A stretch of DNA of 64,000 nucleotides from Lepidurus packardi (taxonomy: Eukaryota > Arthropoda > Branchiopoda > Notostraca > Triopsidae): positions 3,596,001 through 3,660,000 of the forward strand of contig JAKZAN010000007.1 in the NCBI GenBank assembly GCA_023053545.1. Direction: 5' to 3'. Of the stretch, positions 42,639 to 56,700 are shown one piece after another. The stretch's first letter is position 1; every line of letters begins with the position of its first letter. A program made the position numbers and the translations under genes. Under the pieces are notes generated by a model. The model had not been told where the DNA came from, did not search any database, and saw nothing but the letters and a program-made list of their open reading frames with translations.

Positions 42639-45600
42639 AAGTCGACAGAAAATACTATAATACAGTCGGTAAAATCGTCAACTACAGTCGGTAAAACTAA
42701 GGTCTCCACCCCCAATAGAAACCCCCTGATTATTACATATAGTATTACTGTTATTACATATAAATAAGTACAGTAAGCATTTGTATTATTTTCGATTTAT
42801 TTTTTTCGGTCTCCAGAACGAATTAATCAAATTCCCATTAAAGTCAATGGTAAATCAATGATCAGTTAACGAACATCTTTTGGAATGGATTCTGTTTGTT
42901 AACCGATCACCCACTGTATTTACACGGCATACGCAATAATTCATAACTAAGTTTGTAGCGATTTTTCTTTACATCTCCCTAAATTGTAACGCTGTCTAAA
43001 TTGTGTATTTAAAAAAAAATCATTAATATACTAGTTCGCGATTACGTGCACACTTCTGCTCGAATTTCTGCCACATACGAGAAAAGCAATTACAATTGTT
43101 TATCATCAGACTGGGATCAACTAATCATGAAAGAGCCTCAGGGAGCACCAGTCAAACCCGCGTCTTGACAAAACCCTCGAAATCCGCCTATTTTCATATA
43201 ATCGGTTTTGCCGTCCCCTGCGACTTTACTCTGCTAAACAAGAAGAAGGGGGTTAGAATCCTGAAATCGTAAATAAATAAAAAAAGTGCCTCTGTTAAAG
43301 TTGCAGCACGTAATAAAAGCAATACCCATATTAGTCACTGCCCAAAAAATATTTTTACAAATTCGGCGAGATTAGATAAATAAAGGCTTTGCCCTACACA
43401 GATATTTATTTATGTCATTTTTTTTACAGAAAGAATGAGAATGGAACGACTAGAAGAGACGAAAAAATAGGTTAATTCTATTACGTACCAAAAAATTAGG
43501 ATCAGCCTAAGAAAACAAAAATTGCCTTGGCATTAAAGAAAAATCGAGGAGTGAAGGACCGTAAGGAGGGTTGATGGCTGATGAATTCGATTGGAGTTGG
43601 CAGGGAGCCGAAGTCGTGCAAGACGAACCATGAGATTTTTCTGCCCAAATGATTCAACGGGGAGCAAAATAAAAAACAAACATGCTGAGCAGCAGAAGCA
43701 GGTTGAAAGTATATCGAAGGAAGGATGTTCATGTCCGGGAGCCCACGACTTTTTGACCTTTTTAGATAGAGGCATTGAAGCATTCCCTCACATTAGGTTT
43801 TGGCACCCGCCGAAAGGAAATGGTGTACTTCAAAGCCACAAATCAGCTGGTCAATAAAAACTGCTAGTCTGAAGGTAGTAATATAGAGTATTGTCAAAAA
43901 GCACACGGTTTTATGGGGGTGATCCTGCGGCGGTTAAAAGGGGGTGAACAAAATCAACACAACAAAAAGAAAAACAGTGACGCACGTTACCCCTTCCCAA
44001 AAGGAATCACGGGGAATCATGTGTAGGGTAAATGGCCGAGTTATCCCTTTCAAGTTGACGGTCCGGGTTGTTATGCCTCGAGGGGATGGTTCCAGTGATT
44101 CCTTTGGTGCTCAGTTCCCCAGTCTCCCTCATTTGGAAGTTATTATAGAGGTTCCTTTTCGCAAAGAAAGATGATGGTTCCGGAAAGGGTTGAGGGTTGA
44201 CTGACTTATAGTGTCTTACGTGTTTCCGAACCCTTTTTGGCTAGTTCCGGATCGGAGATAACCATGAGTGCTTAACGTTAAGTATTTTAGCTGAATTTTA
44301 TTACTGAAGATCGAAGGGAATGTGCTTGCAAGGAAACGAGCGTCGAAGAGATCGTTTTTTGATTTAAGGAAAGTGAGTCGACGATTTCTGGGTGAAACGG
44401 GGTTTCGAATCAGTAAGCTTTTGAGTCCTTGATGGATCATGGAGTTTTTTCAGGAATCTTGGGTGTTCGATGTTGGCCAGATTATGGACGTCAAAGGATA
44501 CGAGGAAGAATCGAGGGGGAAGAGAGAGAAGGGGAGAGGACTGGGTAATACCCTTGACCCCACTTCCAGGATTACAGCTTTTTGAGTGTAGAGGGACAAG
44601 GAATGTAACTCTTTCAAGGGTGAGATTTGATTGTGACAAATGAAAATGTTCTATGTGCGGACATCTCTATAATGAGACCTTCCTTTCAGAGCCTTAACCC
44701 TTTGTATCGTCCCTTTTTTTCACCCTCTCGACCCTAACACCCTTCCACGTAGGCAGGGATTGATTCTTGTCGCTTTCTCCTCTCCGTTAATCAGTTTCTG
44801 GTGGGAAATTGAGCACATGGAGGACAAGTATAAGTCTATATGTAAGTCCTCGCCTTTCAAGGGTAGGGTATGAGATGGGGAAGGGTAATAGAGGGTAGGA
44901 GATGCCGAGTGGTGTTGTAGCTCTCCCAATTTTGCTAGCCAATGGGAAGCCGTCCGTCAAGCGGACGCTTTCTGCTTGTCTATTTTTTTAGAAGTATTGC
45001 CCCAGCACCCGTATCCCTCCTTTATCCTCCTACTCTCGCGACAATCCTCTCAGTTTCGCCGCAAGGAACCTCACTCAAGAACAGCGGTAATCACAAGCAC
45101 TCCGGGCTCAGTCTAGGCCATCTTTTTCTTTTTTTTTTTTTATAGGAAAAACAAAACCCAAAGGAGTTAAGAGGAAAGCTGGTCCCCTCAGGCTGTACCT
45201 CCCAGCCCTTCTTTCTTAAAGTTCGCAAAAGGGGAAAGAAGAAGAGGTAAACACTTTCTCACCTTCCTTTAGTTTCTGTTTTGCCTTGAGGTTATACCCA
45301 ATTGTCCACGCCGAAAGCAAGCAGGGGGCCATTGGACCATCAAGAAGAGCGGCGAGTGGGGTAAGACGGGTAAAAAGGTAGAAGAGATAAATGGGGTTTT
45401 GCCTTGACTTGGGACTTTTTTTCTGATAATAAAAGTCTGGAAAAGAAGCTCTTACCATCTTAGCCAGTAGTTTCCTTCCTTAAATTTCAATTGGGAACAG
45501 TAGTACTTTATGTTAACCCTATAACTAAGGTTCATATCGCCTTAAGGCATGGGGTGAGCACTTCCCTTTAGGGTACTTTCCTCTCCAGGCCTAGAAGAAG

Positions 45601-47746
45601 CCCAGTTTCCCCGTTTAATCAATAGTATCCTTCGTTGTTGACTTACGGAGAAGGAAGTCTTACCCATCGTCCATACGTTGTTTTGTTTATCACGAGTTAG
45701 GGGTCATCCCCTCAAGGACACTTAGGGCTCAGACCCTGCCTTTACGGGCCCCTTTAGACCCATGAAAAAAATTTATTTTATTTCAAGTGCAGCACTTTCT
45801 TCTCTTTATTTCTAGAAAGACTCAAGTAAAAAAATCACGTATTTACCCTATTTTGACTCTGTATGACCATCAGGTATTCTGTTGGATAACTTGTAATGTC
45901 ATCAGGGTTAAATGGACTACTGTAGGGTCTCGATGTCAATATTTTGCTTTTTCGATAAGATTGAAGGACACCCACGTAGCCCCCTTAGGCAGTCAATAGG
46001 TTAGGTCTAAGGTGAATCTAGGGCCATTGAGTAACCCTTAGGCAATCAACCCCTTAGCCAGTCCTTTAGTCATCCTTATACCTGAACAATCTTATTTTTA
46101 TTATCTTTTCTTTACTTTCTTCCAGAAATTAAACTAATTGCGCATTGGTATAAAGCCTCTTACAATTGCTTAATCCAACGTAGCATTCCAGCCACATTAG
46201 AGTACATTAAGGCTGAATAACCCTTGGGGCAAGAGTAGGGCTAGAATTTTTAATTTGTTCATTTGTTCCAACCAAAAAATCGTCCCCTCTGCCCGAAGTA
46301 TTCCAGCTTTCTGACAACTACCCTAGGATAGTCCTAACTAGAATCTATAGACGCAGGCCGTGTCGCCTGCAAACCCTTGTATGAGCTCATCCCTGCATTG
46401 TTGTTCTTCATTGCTTCTCTTGTTAACACGCCCTCATAGTATACTCTAAAACCTATATACTGTGCACGCCCCCTCCCTTATGTCATCGGCTTGAAATATT
46501 TATATTTTCTTACATTCCCTTTACCCTAGTATTTGACCCTAAACAACCTCGTACCGTGAATATATTAGGCCTGCACTCTCATCCACTAGGCTTTACCCTC
46601 TGGGGTCTTACACAAGCTATTCTCCCCGCGTAAATCAATAATGTAGTCCGCGGCTGATTTAAACGGACATGACCCATAAATACCGTTCTACCTTCTCTTG
46701 ACCCTAAGACTATGTTCACAGAGCCTCAAGTTATGCGACTTTGAGAACCCTGCTCCGTGTCCCGCTAGGCCTAGCTATTTTATCTTCTACCTTTCTTCCA
46801 TAAAATTTTCAATTTTCTCTTCCTGGCGATCTCTTTTTAATTTCCATGCTATGTCCGATGAGTCAAATTCACCCTAAACCGAGTCCCCCAATTGGCCCCT
46901 GGGCATCTGACCGTAGGCCTAAGTGGGACCTAGGACCCCACTTTCACGTTCGACGCTTCGTTCACGACAAACGTTCACCTTTCACGTTCCAAGAGAAAAG
47001 TTTGTCGGTATTCCGAAGGAAAATATAAATCCGAAGAGAGAGAAAGAGAAAAAATAAAACGTCGACACTGCCTTAAGGCGGCCAGCGTCGTGTGTCTAGG
47101 TCGCTCGCTGTTCCGCTATCGATCCCTGGCGTCTTTGCGACCTGTTCTTCTCCCCGCTCCCCTTCCCCTGGAATGCCATGTCTTCTACTGCACTGCATAC
47201 TGTGGGTGGATTATGCGGCTCCGGGAGGGTTCGAAACGGGAAGATGATTTCATCTCACATAAATGTCCGTTGACTAACTTGGCAATTCCAACATGGGGCT
47301 TTATCAGCTAATTAAAAATTGTCCTCTCATGTTTTGTTTTTTTCTAATTCTTCGATCCCTAACCCGGTCGGAAGGCGGGGGTGGCGTCAGGAGGGGTCGG
47401 TTCCTCTTTTTGTTTTGATCTTTGGCGGGCAAGCTTATTATTGAAAAAATATAATAAAAGGCAGGTTTCGTGTTTTGAGTAGATGCCAAGGGAGGCAGGT
47501 CCAAACTTTCGTGTGGCTGCCCCAGTGCAAGTTGCAGTGGCAGCTGCAGTATGGGCACAAGTCGGCGTCGCCGCCCTGGAGTTTGTCTGCAACCCAGCGC
47601 CCGGTGACGCCGAACGGGTCGGTGGAAGGTGGAGTGGGAGGTAAGGAAGCAAAAAGGGAGAGCAAGGAGGGTGGTAATGGATGAGATGACTCCCTCCGAC
47701 TCCATAAGTCCACGCCGTTCAGGATTTCAGTTGAAGACCGGCGACC

Positions 47747-50700
47747 ATGGCAGACACAGGTCCCGGTCCGGTTGTCGCGACCGAACACAGTCAGATAGAC
47801 CATTTTCCTTCGGATCAAACTCTAGAATCAGTGAATATACCCCTTGCCGGTTCCGGTACTACAGGTACTGCCGGTGCAGCCATGGCTGCTAACTTGGACG
47901 AACCTTTAAACGCAGATTTGACGTCTCCCTCGCCCCTTTCAGGGGGTTACCTTCTCATCGTCATCGCCGAACCTCAGTCGGAAGAACATAAAGAAGTTTT
48001 ACTTCAGCGACTCATCAAAGGTAAGCTTCCACTTCCAAAAAAAACCGCTTCTTCGGCTAGTGTTTTGGGTTCTACCGGCAAAATTAACCTATTGTCTAGG
48101 AGGATTTTTTTCATGAAAAGAATTTTTTGTACAAAGTTTTGTAAAGATGATCTTGACCTTGGCATGGTTCAGATCCACGGACCTTGACATTCCGTGAAAA
48201 GTAATGATCTGGAAGTCGTGCGCAGGAAGGAAGGAAATGGACGGGAAGGTGCCCGTAGAGCCGGGAACTTTGACTCTGCCTCGTTTAAAGAGAATAATTT
48301 GCAATTTTAAATGAGAGGAAATAGGAAAACTAAAGTCGTGTCACGTCTGATCCTTGTTTTTGCCAACCGAGGGCTCACGCTGGAGTCGCTAGAAGAATTT
48401 GTTTGTTTCCAAAGAAATTGATCAGCTTGACTGATTTTGAATTTTATTTTTTAAAGTTTCTAGCCGTTTTGATAACGTTTTCGGATTCTATAAGTCATCG
48501 CCCAAGAATTTTGGCTGAGGAGCTTGTAAAGACGGTTGGTCTCTCCGGTTAGAGAACCTCCTTCGGCAATTCGCCTTGTAGGTTTTCCTAAGGGCGTCAT
48601 GCCTGGCTTATTGGGACTAAGAAGAACAATCTGAAAATAGCCAAGAAAACAGTTTTAGAACCACAGTACTACATTTGTATGCTCTCGTTACGAGGTTTCA
48701 TCTAATACTGTGTTTAAGAAATACCTCAACCGCAAGTTTTTGGGGGGTTCGATTTCTCTTTCTCACTTTCTTCAGCTCGGCCTCGGATGAGTAAATTGTT
48801 TTCCTAAAAGGAAAGTCTGAAAACCTCCCAAGCTTCTCGGGTTTGTGGAAATTTACGAATTTTTGAGAAGACTTTCCTAATAATATTGTGCTGGTGGTTT
48901 TCGCGTCTGCAGTCTTGCTCCTTTCGCCACGATCAATGCCACATGGCAACGGCCTGGTGACGTCATAGCTGCAGTGGGCCACCCTGGGATACCTACTCCC
49001 ACCCCACTTTTTACCCTTGGCGGGGTCGGTGGTAGAGGAGGGGAATGGTGGCTCAGGGAGTAAAGAAAAAGGGAAAGGCACACAAACACCGCAGCGACCT
49101 AATAAAAGAGGGAAGCACCCCGGACATTTGTCTCTCTTTTTTAGTTGTCTATTTGACAAATAGTTCCGAGGCAAACGAAGGGGGGCTACTGTTAAAGCAT
49201 AAAAAATGGTCGTGAAAACAAATGAGAGACCCGGATCTTGCTCGGAAAAGTAAGCAAACTGGCAGCTTAATGGGCTCGCGGGAGATGAAAATCGATACCA
49301 GCGTCACCATTTTCTGGGAAGACCCTTGGCGGAGGGTAATACTCTAATGCATACCCTCCTGGGTTGTTAGGGGCACCTCAACAATGCTGAAATCTACGTG
49401 TAAAATCCGAGGTAAATGCAAGGGTAGTTAGCGGTAAACTGAAATTGATTTTAGGAACGAGTTAAAAAGATATGTGGGCGGTGTTCTCTCTTCTTCGGGG
49501 TAAACGGGTACAAGCTTAGTGATTGATGAAGCTAATGGGGTGCATGCACTAAAATGCTTGTAACTAATTCACGAACAGTTCGAGAGCAGAAGGTAAAGGA
49601 GGAGGAGAGGAACATTGGAGTTTCAAAGGGAATTAAGAACATTTTTGTTGTTTTCGGATGAGCGAGGGTCTTGGAGGGTAACCGGGGCTAGATGATGTTC
49701 AGGTTGAGCAATGGCGCTTAGGGTGATCTAGCAGTCCCCGGTTCCGAGCATGACTGCGAAGCTCAGGGCTGCTGATATGGTTGAATGATTATGGAGCAAG
49801 AGCAGGGTTCGATTGTTTCCGCTTTTATTAGGATATTTTTATATCAGGGGAACCCGGGGAAGGGGGGAATGGGTGGATAAATTGAGTGGCGCCAGGAAGT
49901 TGATAGCCATGTTGTGTGAAGAGAATTGTGTCTGGAACTTTTCTTTAGGTAGTTTTCTGGTTGGACAGCGCTAATCGGACAATACGGAAGAAGAGTTTCT
50001 GCCGAGTAATTTTTTTCTGTAGCCATGCTATATTTTATTTTTATGGATGTTTGGACAGTGCTGAATGCGTTGACGACACCAATTTGCGCTGTTCAGTGAG
50101 CCTGAAAGGTTGGATTCGAGGAAGTTTCCGAGGCTTAAGAACCGCAATCGATTTTAAGATCGTTCATCGATAGCTAGTGGAAGGAACTGACAATTGGATA
50201 GTCTGCAATCGATTTAGATCAAGTCATGTGATAGAGAGACTGTAAATTGGAAGTGTTTAGATGCAATTCTATCGGAATATGGACACCAAAATCGCCCAAT
50301 TCGTTGATTCTTAACGTACTAGTTTCATCCCGTTAAACTTCGCGTGGCAGTTTAGGATTATAGAAAATTTCCGAGCTCTTACAGAGTTTTATATTGATTC
50401 GTCTGAGCTAAATGATTCTAAACAGAGCGGTATTTTTGGTACTTGGTGGCTTACAACTTCCTGCGGCGATTGTTGTTTTTATTTATTTATTTTTTGTTTC
50501 CGTAGAAACGGAAGAAATAGATAATATCTACCGATTCCGATCGATTGTGTAAAAAAATGTCATTCTTGTTCTCAAAGTTCTTAGAAATTGCTAAAGTCCT
50601 ACAATGTAATATTAACATTAACTGTGCTGAATTCTATTATTCTTTAGGATTCAGTCGTATTCATGCATCTTTCCAAAAAACTTTGATCGCAGTGGATTCT

Positions 50701-53700
50701 TTTTCTAGAGAAAACTTTGTTGGTACTAATTCAGTTGATTTTGTTGATGAAATGACTTTTTTTCTCAATTTTTTGCTTGCTTTTCATCTAAGAGATTTTT
50801 TAAGATAGAAAATTTCAATTCCGGGAAGGATATAAGTCAACTCCTATTGATCCTTTACATGAGTTAGAATTTTCTATCGTAAAAAAGCCAAAGTTCGTTA
50901 AATTTTTACTTTGATATACTTGAAACGTCGCCGCACGTAATTCGAGCAAAGGGGGACATATACACAAATCGGTTGCGGCACGCCAAAGTGGGGCCGAACC
51001 CCTTGCCGTGGTGCCAGTCGTATAACTCAGGCTCTCCAGCTGATCTAGGAAGGGCCGGGACTCCCCAGGTAAAGCTGTTTTACCGCAAAGACTTACAAAG
51101 ATCCTGACCGGGCGAATATACTGTACGTACCCGGAGCCAAAAGTCATAGAACGCTGCCATGTCCCCCCGATCGATCCAGCCAGCCGGTTGGCAAGTACAT
51201 ACAGCACGCGAAAAAAAAAACCTCTTTCAAACAGCTAGTAACAGTGCAGAATAGTTTGACTCTTGCCAAACGGAAAAATCTCGTTTAGGAACAGGAAAAT
51301 GGCTGCCAATTAACTTGTTCTATATCCTGTATAAAGTGTAGAACTTAACTTTTTTGATGTGCTGCTAGAAAACGATGTAAGAACCCCAACTTGTCTCGCT
51401 TTACATGTCAAGCACCTACTCATGTATGCGATTTTAAATGGATCCCTATAGCGCTAACAAAAATGGAGACTTCCGGCAGAGGAAGCGCACGATGGGAGTC
51501 AGCGGGTCAATTATGTACCAAACTTTTTTTTTGTTTTTTTCTGGCGCGCTGCTTGGGAACCACTGAACAGGACAGAATACTCAGAAATTTGTTTTTACAA
51601 GTCGGGAAATGGGTAAAGAAACAAATTCAGAAGATTATCTTTTTTATTTTTAAAAAATCTTTGGCTACGTTTGAGTGGGCTCTGAGGTACGGGTAATCCA
51701 TCAACCCATCGTTTGGTTGGGGAATCAGGAAGAAAACTTAGCCAGGTGCTTAGATCTTTTGAAGATATTTCATGTCTGAACGGTTTTTCCTTTTTTTTGG
51801 CGCTCGTGTTTTGGTGGTGAGGAAAATAGCAGTGGTACAGCTGGTGGAAAAGTATTGATCCAGAGCGGGTGCGTCTCGTCTCGTCTCGTCTGTCGTTCGC
51901 TCTCTTCTCCGGCGCGACACTGTGTATTTTGTGGGTCCAACTTGACAGAGCAGGCAAAATAGCAGATCGGAAAAGGAAAACTTTTCCTCGCGAAATGAAA
52001 TTTTTCATTTTTTTTTTTGGTTTGTTTATAAGGAATATTTTCCACTCTTTGAAGCTTAAGTTGGTTCAAAATCCAGATCGGGAATTGTTTGATATTGACT
52101 TTGTTTCATTTTGCATTTGAATATAAGTTGAAATTGCATGGGAATTTTTCAGTTTAATTTTACAAACAAATTTCTTAGATTGAAACTTGGTTTCATGTAC
52201 TACAGTCACATCACGTCTGTCTTTTATTAAAACTTCCCACTCTGCTAAGCAATTTGTGAAACTTGAACTCGGATTTCATTATGTTAAGAGTCCAGGAAGT
52301 TAACATTTGTAGTTGGAGGGAGGAAATTTACATTTTATAACTTTCACTTGTCGCTGTATTTGAAATTACATTCGAATTGAGCTGTCGTGAATAGGAATGG
52401 GGGTAGCGGGGGAGAATATTAGATCTGGTAACCTCTTGACCTTGTCAGGTTGGTTTCATGAGGGGAAACTGTTTTTTTTTTATTGTATTGCTATTCAGTT
52501 TGAGGAGTTTTCCCACGTGTCGCCGAGATGAAACACTCCATTTTATGAAAGTAGTAACGTATAAGGAAGGCAGATGGGCGTGGTCGTTACCAATGTGCAG
52601 TCCAGCATGGCTGACCAAAATTTTGCGTTTTTCTCACAGTTTGAGTATACGGACGGGAAACTTGTGGCCAAATAACAGTGGAAGATAGGTGGCAATAGAG
52701 GAAAAATGAAAGTGTAGGAGTAGAATTATCCGTGATGTTACCGACGTGGCCAAATTATGGGGTGAGTGGTCATTGTCGTTGGAGCGTGGCGGAAAATGGG
52801 ATATGTGCGTGAGAAACGAGAGAATAAAAGGTCTATTGATGAAAGGGAACTTACAGAGTATTCAAGTTAACGTCTTTAAGCGTTTTGCTGGTTTTGATGC
52901 TGGTATTTGTGAGCGTTTTCATTGATTTTTTTTCTCGTTCAATATTTTTAAACTATATTTTGTTTTTGTTTTTTAGGATTGTTGTCGTGGGACAATGAAG
53001 ATAGTCATGTTGACCTCGAACGCGAACTTTTGTCGGTAGCCCAGCAAGCTTTGCAAGGGGAAGAAGCTAAAAATGGTAAGATATCCTTCAAGTTATTTTA
53101 TTCATTTCGCCTATTTTGGATTTTTTAAAAAAAACTTGTCAAGGAAAAAGCAGAGTTGACTTGAGAGGGTGTGGAATTATGAATGTGATCCTGAAATGGA
53201 TGTGAATGACGCATCGCGTGACTTTTTTTGTGGGTTGGGGGTCATATGGAGTGACAAGGAAGGGGCTTTGGCTTCAGTGAAGTCATCCACGTAAAGGGAT
53301 AGTTGGGTTTAAAGCTAATATGACCTAAAATTGAAGGGATCATATTGGATTTAAAGGTTTTGGATTTTTTTTTCGAGTTTGTCAAATTAAAGTTCCGCAA
53401 ATTTGGGCGTCTTCACTTTTATAATTTGATTTCAATTTGAAATTGCAAGTATGAAACGTTTTTGCTTGACAAGATTGATTAAAAATGAAGATTTTGGGAC
53501 CAAGTTTCTGAAACGAAGATGAATTAAGGATTTCAGCTAATTTTTGAACTTTTATTAACGTATTTTCAAGCATTGTATTTTAAAATGAAACAAAAAGGGT
53601 TGTGCTGATTAAGCGTTCTAATTTTAATAGGAGAGCGTCTCGTGCAGCTGGCTTCTGAGTCACTGGTCACCGAGATCCTTATCCATCCCCAAGTGAATAC

Positions 53701-56700
53701 CCTACGGCAATGCATTCGCAATTTACTCGCCTCATTTACGCGTCACCGACACATCGTCCATGCCGGATATACTTTATCAGGCTCCGGAGCTTGGCTTCTG
53801 CAGGTAATATCAAATTCTTATTCTTTTTTTTTTCAACGTCAAAGTGTGGTTGATCCTACCTGCAACATTTTGCCCAGATAAGATAAGATAAGACTTCGAT
53901 AAGAAAAAGGGGAAAAGAAAGTAAAATTAAGGGTTAGATTCTCTTAGCTTTCGGCAAAGTTCATTGATCAAATATCCTTTACCAAATATTATTGACCAAA
54001 TATCCTTTAAAATGGAAAAAAATCACTCTACCGCGTGTTTACATCCGTGAGTTCAACTAGATGTAAATGTACGTTAGAACGCTGCATGTCCAAAAAGTAA
54101 AAAAGAAAAGTAAAATTAAGGGTTGGATTCTCTTAGCTTTCGGCAAAGTTCATTGATCAAATATCCTTTACCGCCATCCTGGAAAAATGGCGTCGTATGG
54201 GGTCTACCTATACCTTGGAACAATGAAATCACTCCACCGCGTGTTTACATCCGTGAGTTCAACTTGATGTAAATGTACGTTAGAGCGCTGCATGTCCAAA
54301 CGGATTTGTTATGACTTTTATTTAGCCGCAAGCTAAGGGTAGATCTTATATTTATACCTCGCCGTGTTTTCCAAAATGGCGGTACAGAACTATTGGTCAG
54401 TTTGTTTCCTCCCCAGGAAGTCCTAAAGAACTTCATTTGATGGAAAGGAGCAAAAATCCAATATCGAACCGATCCAAATCTCCATAAATTCTCTAATTTT
54501 CTATGTGAGACAGTTATTGAGTTCTCGAATTTTATAGTTTGTTTGGAGAACATTTGCGGCAAAGAAAAACAAAAAAATACGGTCCGTCTGGGACATAAAT
54601 ATTGATTTTCGGTATAGGTCTACCGAAACTTATTTGTTGTTTGTTGTTTGTGTATGAACGGGGCGGCTTCTTTATAGGACGGCACCTTTTCCGCCGAAGA
54701 CTTTCTAGAAGCCTACGGGGAGCCTGAAGTGCAACGCGTCCTCCGAGCCTACAAAGATATTCACTTGGATTTGCATTGCAGTCCAGAAGGCTTTTGGAAT
54801 TCCCCGAATCTTGTCAACCTACCTAATTTACAAGTAAGATTACAATGGTTTCCTACTCCAAATAAGTAAAGAATACTAAGAGGATTTCTTAATTTAAATC
54901 TAAATATCTCATTTCGAACGTTAACTTGAAAGATCTAGAGAGGTTCACCATCTAAGAGCACGGTGCTTTCCTATGAATACTCAAATTGAAATTAATATTT
55001 AATGTATTTAAAACGGAAGTGAAGGTTTGAGAAGAAATCTAACAATAAGAATTTAAATAAAAATGCATATAACTTAATTAAAATTTAATAAATTTATTTA
55101 AAAGGAAGTGAAGGTTGGGGAAGAAATCCAAGGTAATTTTTGAATATTTATACCAAAATAGGTACGGTTAAACCCAGCTGATCGGTTGTCTTCAGCCACA
55201 CCCGGCTTTAGCGCCTTTGGCCAATATTTGTCAGACATCTTACCCGCCATGGGTCTAGATAAACTTCTGGAAGCTTCAGACGTGGTGGGCAATATTCGCT
55301 TCTCCCATCCAACTTTGTATGTCTTCCCTGGCGGACAAGGCGACGCTGCACTATTTGGTATCAATGGCTTCAATATCTTGGTCGACGGAGGCTTTGGACG
55401 GAAGCCTTGTTTCTGGGACTTCACACGTCATTTGGACCGGTAAATATACCGCTTCTTTTGTTTGGTTCTCGTTTTTCTCTTAAACCTTGACAGAAACTAC
55501 TTTTGAGTTTAGTTCCTTTTTGTCTTTCAAATCTTTCATGTAAGTGAGGGATTTAAAACTGCGTCTAAAATGACAAAAAGAGGATTTTGATGTCTGGAAT
55601 TAAATTGATTTTGGGGGGTATTTTTTATCCAGTTTGGACGCTGTGATTATGACGAGACCCAGTGCTTCTACATTGTCCGGTTTGTCGAGATTCGTTCACC
55701 GGAAGTCCTTAAGCCCCGTCTTCCCTCAAATCGGCCATTTCTTCGCCAATCTGCCATCTGATGGCATTCAACGTTCGCCAGATGGCGACAAAGACGCAGA
55801 TCCTCTTTTGCTCCATTTACTCGACATGGGACAAAGCCTTGCCCAGGATTTGAAGACTATCCAGCTTACAGCCCAACCATTATACCGCCACGCTAATGAA
55901 CCTATCAACCTTTACCACAAGGTAACCTATACAAAAACTTGTTTGCCAACGCGATAAACGTAAAACTTGCCGCAGAGTCTTTTATCACAAAGAAAAGCTT
56001 TCTAAATGTAAATAAACCGGGCCAGAAAAACAAACTTGAGAGCTCATTAGGATCTCTAAAAGCGCAACTATCTGTATCTCGAATTACTGTTCCTTTAGAA
56101 ATTGTATTCTATAATAAAGCTATAATAAGGTGCAGTGTTATGGATATTTCTTTTTAACCGAAACTTATTATTTTCTCCATTATTCTGCTCGTATTCGCAT
56201 TTTGGTTTTGTATCTCCCTTTCCAAATTACCTTTAATTTGCATTCAAGAATCAAACAGGGTTAAATGTTCTGTATTCCTTAGGTTGGGCATGGAACATTG
56301 GATTTATACGTCGTAAGCCCCGCCCCAGACTGCAAAGAAGTGAAAGAATTTCTGCGCCTCTGGAAATCAGGCGAATCCGGGGCGCTAGGTGGCGCCAGCA
56401 ATACGGTCAAACTCGGCGGAAAAGACGTTCAAATCCCGCTAACGTCCCTCGTTTCCGTTTGCGCCCTTCTAATCTGGCACCCTGCCAACCCTACCGAGCC
56501 CTTGACGCGTATCCTCTTCCCTGGCTCCGCCCCCCAATCGAAGATTCTGGCCGGCTTAGAGAAACTCAGGCACCTGGACTGCCTGAAGTTCTCTTCCTGC
56601 ACACCTCAAATGCTGGCTAATAACCAAGCTACCGAAAATCTACCCGAAAAACAACCCCTCAAAGCAACCAAATCTAAATCGTCTGTTATCAACGCCGCCG

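Larger units (their letters stand above)
41957..42916. mobile_element. Non-autonomous DNA transposon with TA flanks
   Basis: The left end CAGTGGGTGATCACTTAAC and the right end (reverse complement CAGTGGGTGATCGGTTAAC) form terminal inverted repeats of about 25 bp. TA flanks both sides (41955-41956 and 42917-42918), as for Tc1/mariner-like insertions. The 960-bp interior has no transposase frame. It contains subterminal GATCGGTTAGCGAAC repeats, a short TTAGG run near 42180-42206 and two strong hairpins at 42459-42638. Confidence 0.65.
40489..47746. other. Intergenic region between GALE and the MAP1 gene
   Basis: This is about 7.3 kb with no recognisable gene. It holds the GALE 3' UTR, a roughly 180-bp tandem duplication (41471-41820), a TA-flanked DNA element (41957-42916) and its hairpins. 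Around 45.4-46.9 kb the plus strand is rich in CCCTAA/CCTTAGG-like pentamers and hexamers without a clean repeat unit. A TATA-like TATAAAT lies at 47024-47030 and could belong to the MAP1 promoter, but this is weak. Open frames are short and overlap on both strands. Confidence 0.55.

Noticed and set aside
45400-46900. Many CCCTAA/CCTTAGG-like words resembling telomere repeat
   Set aside because: There is no regular unit or run; they are scattered and degenerate, so a telomeric origin is not supported.
47227-47240. GGTTCGAAAC as a possible tRNA T-loop
   Set aside because: The flanking bases do not form a T-stem, and no cloverleaf could be drawn. The same applies to similar words near 48746 and 49806.
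47304-47818. Minus-strand frames overlapping the MAP1 leader
   Set aside because: Several overlapping frames of similar length occur over a GC-richer leader. None shows family motifs, and the plus strand has the MAP1 start.
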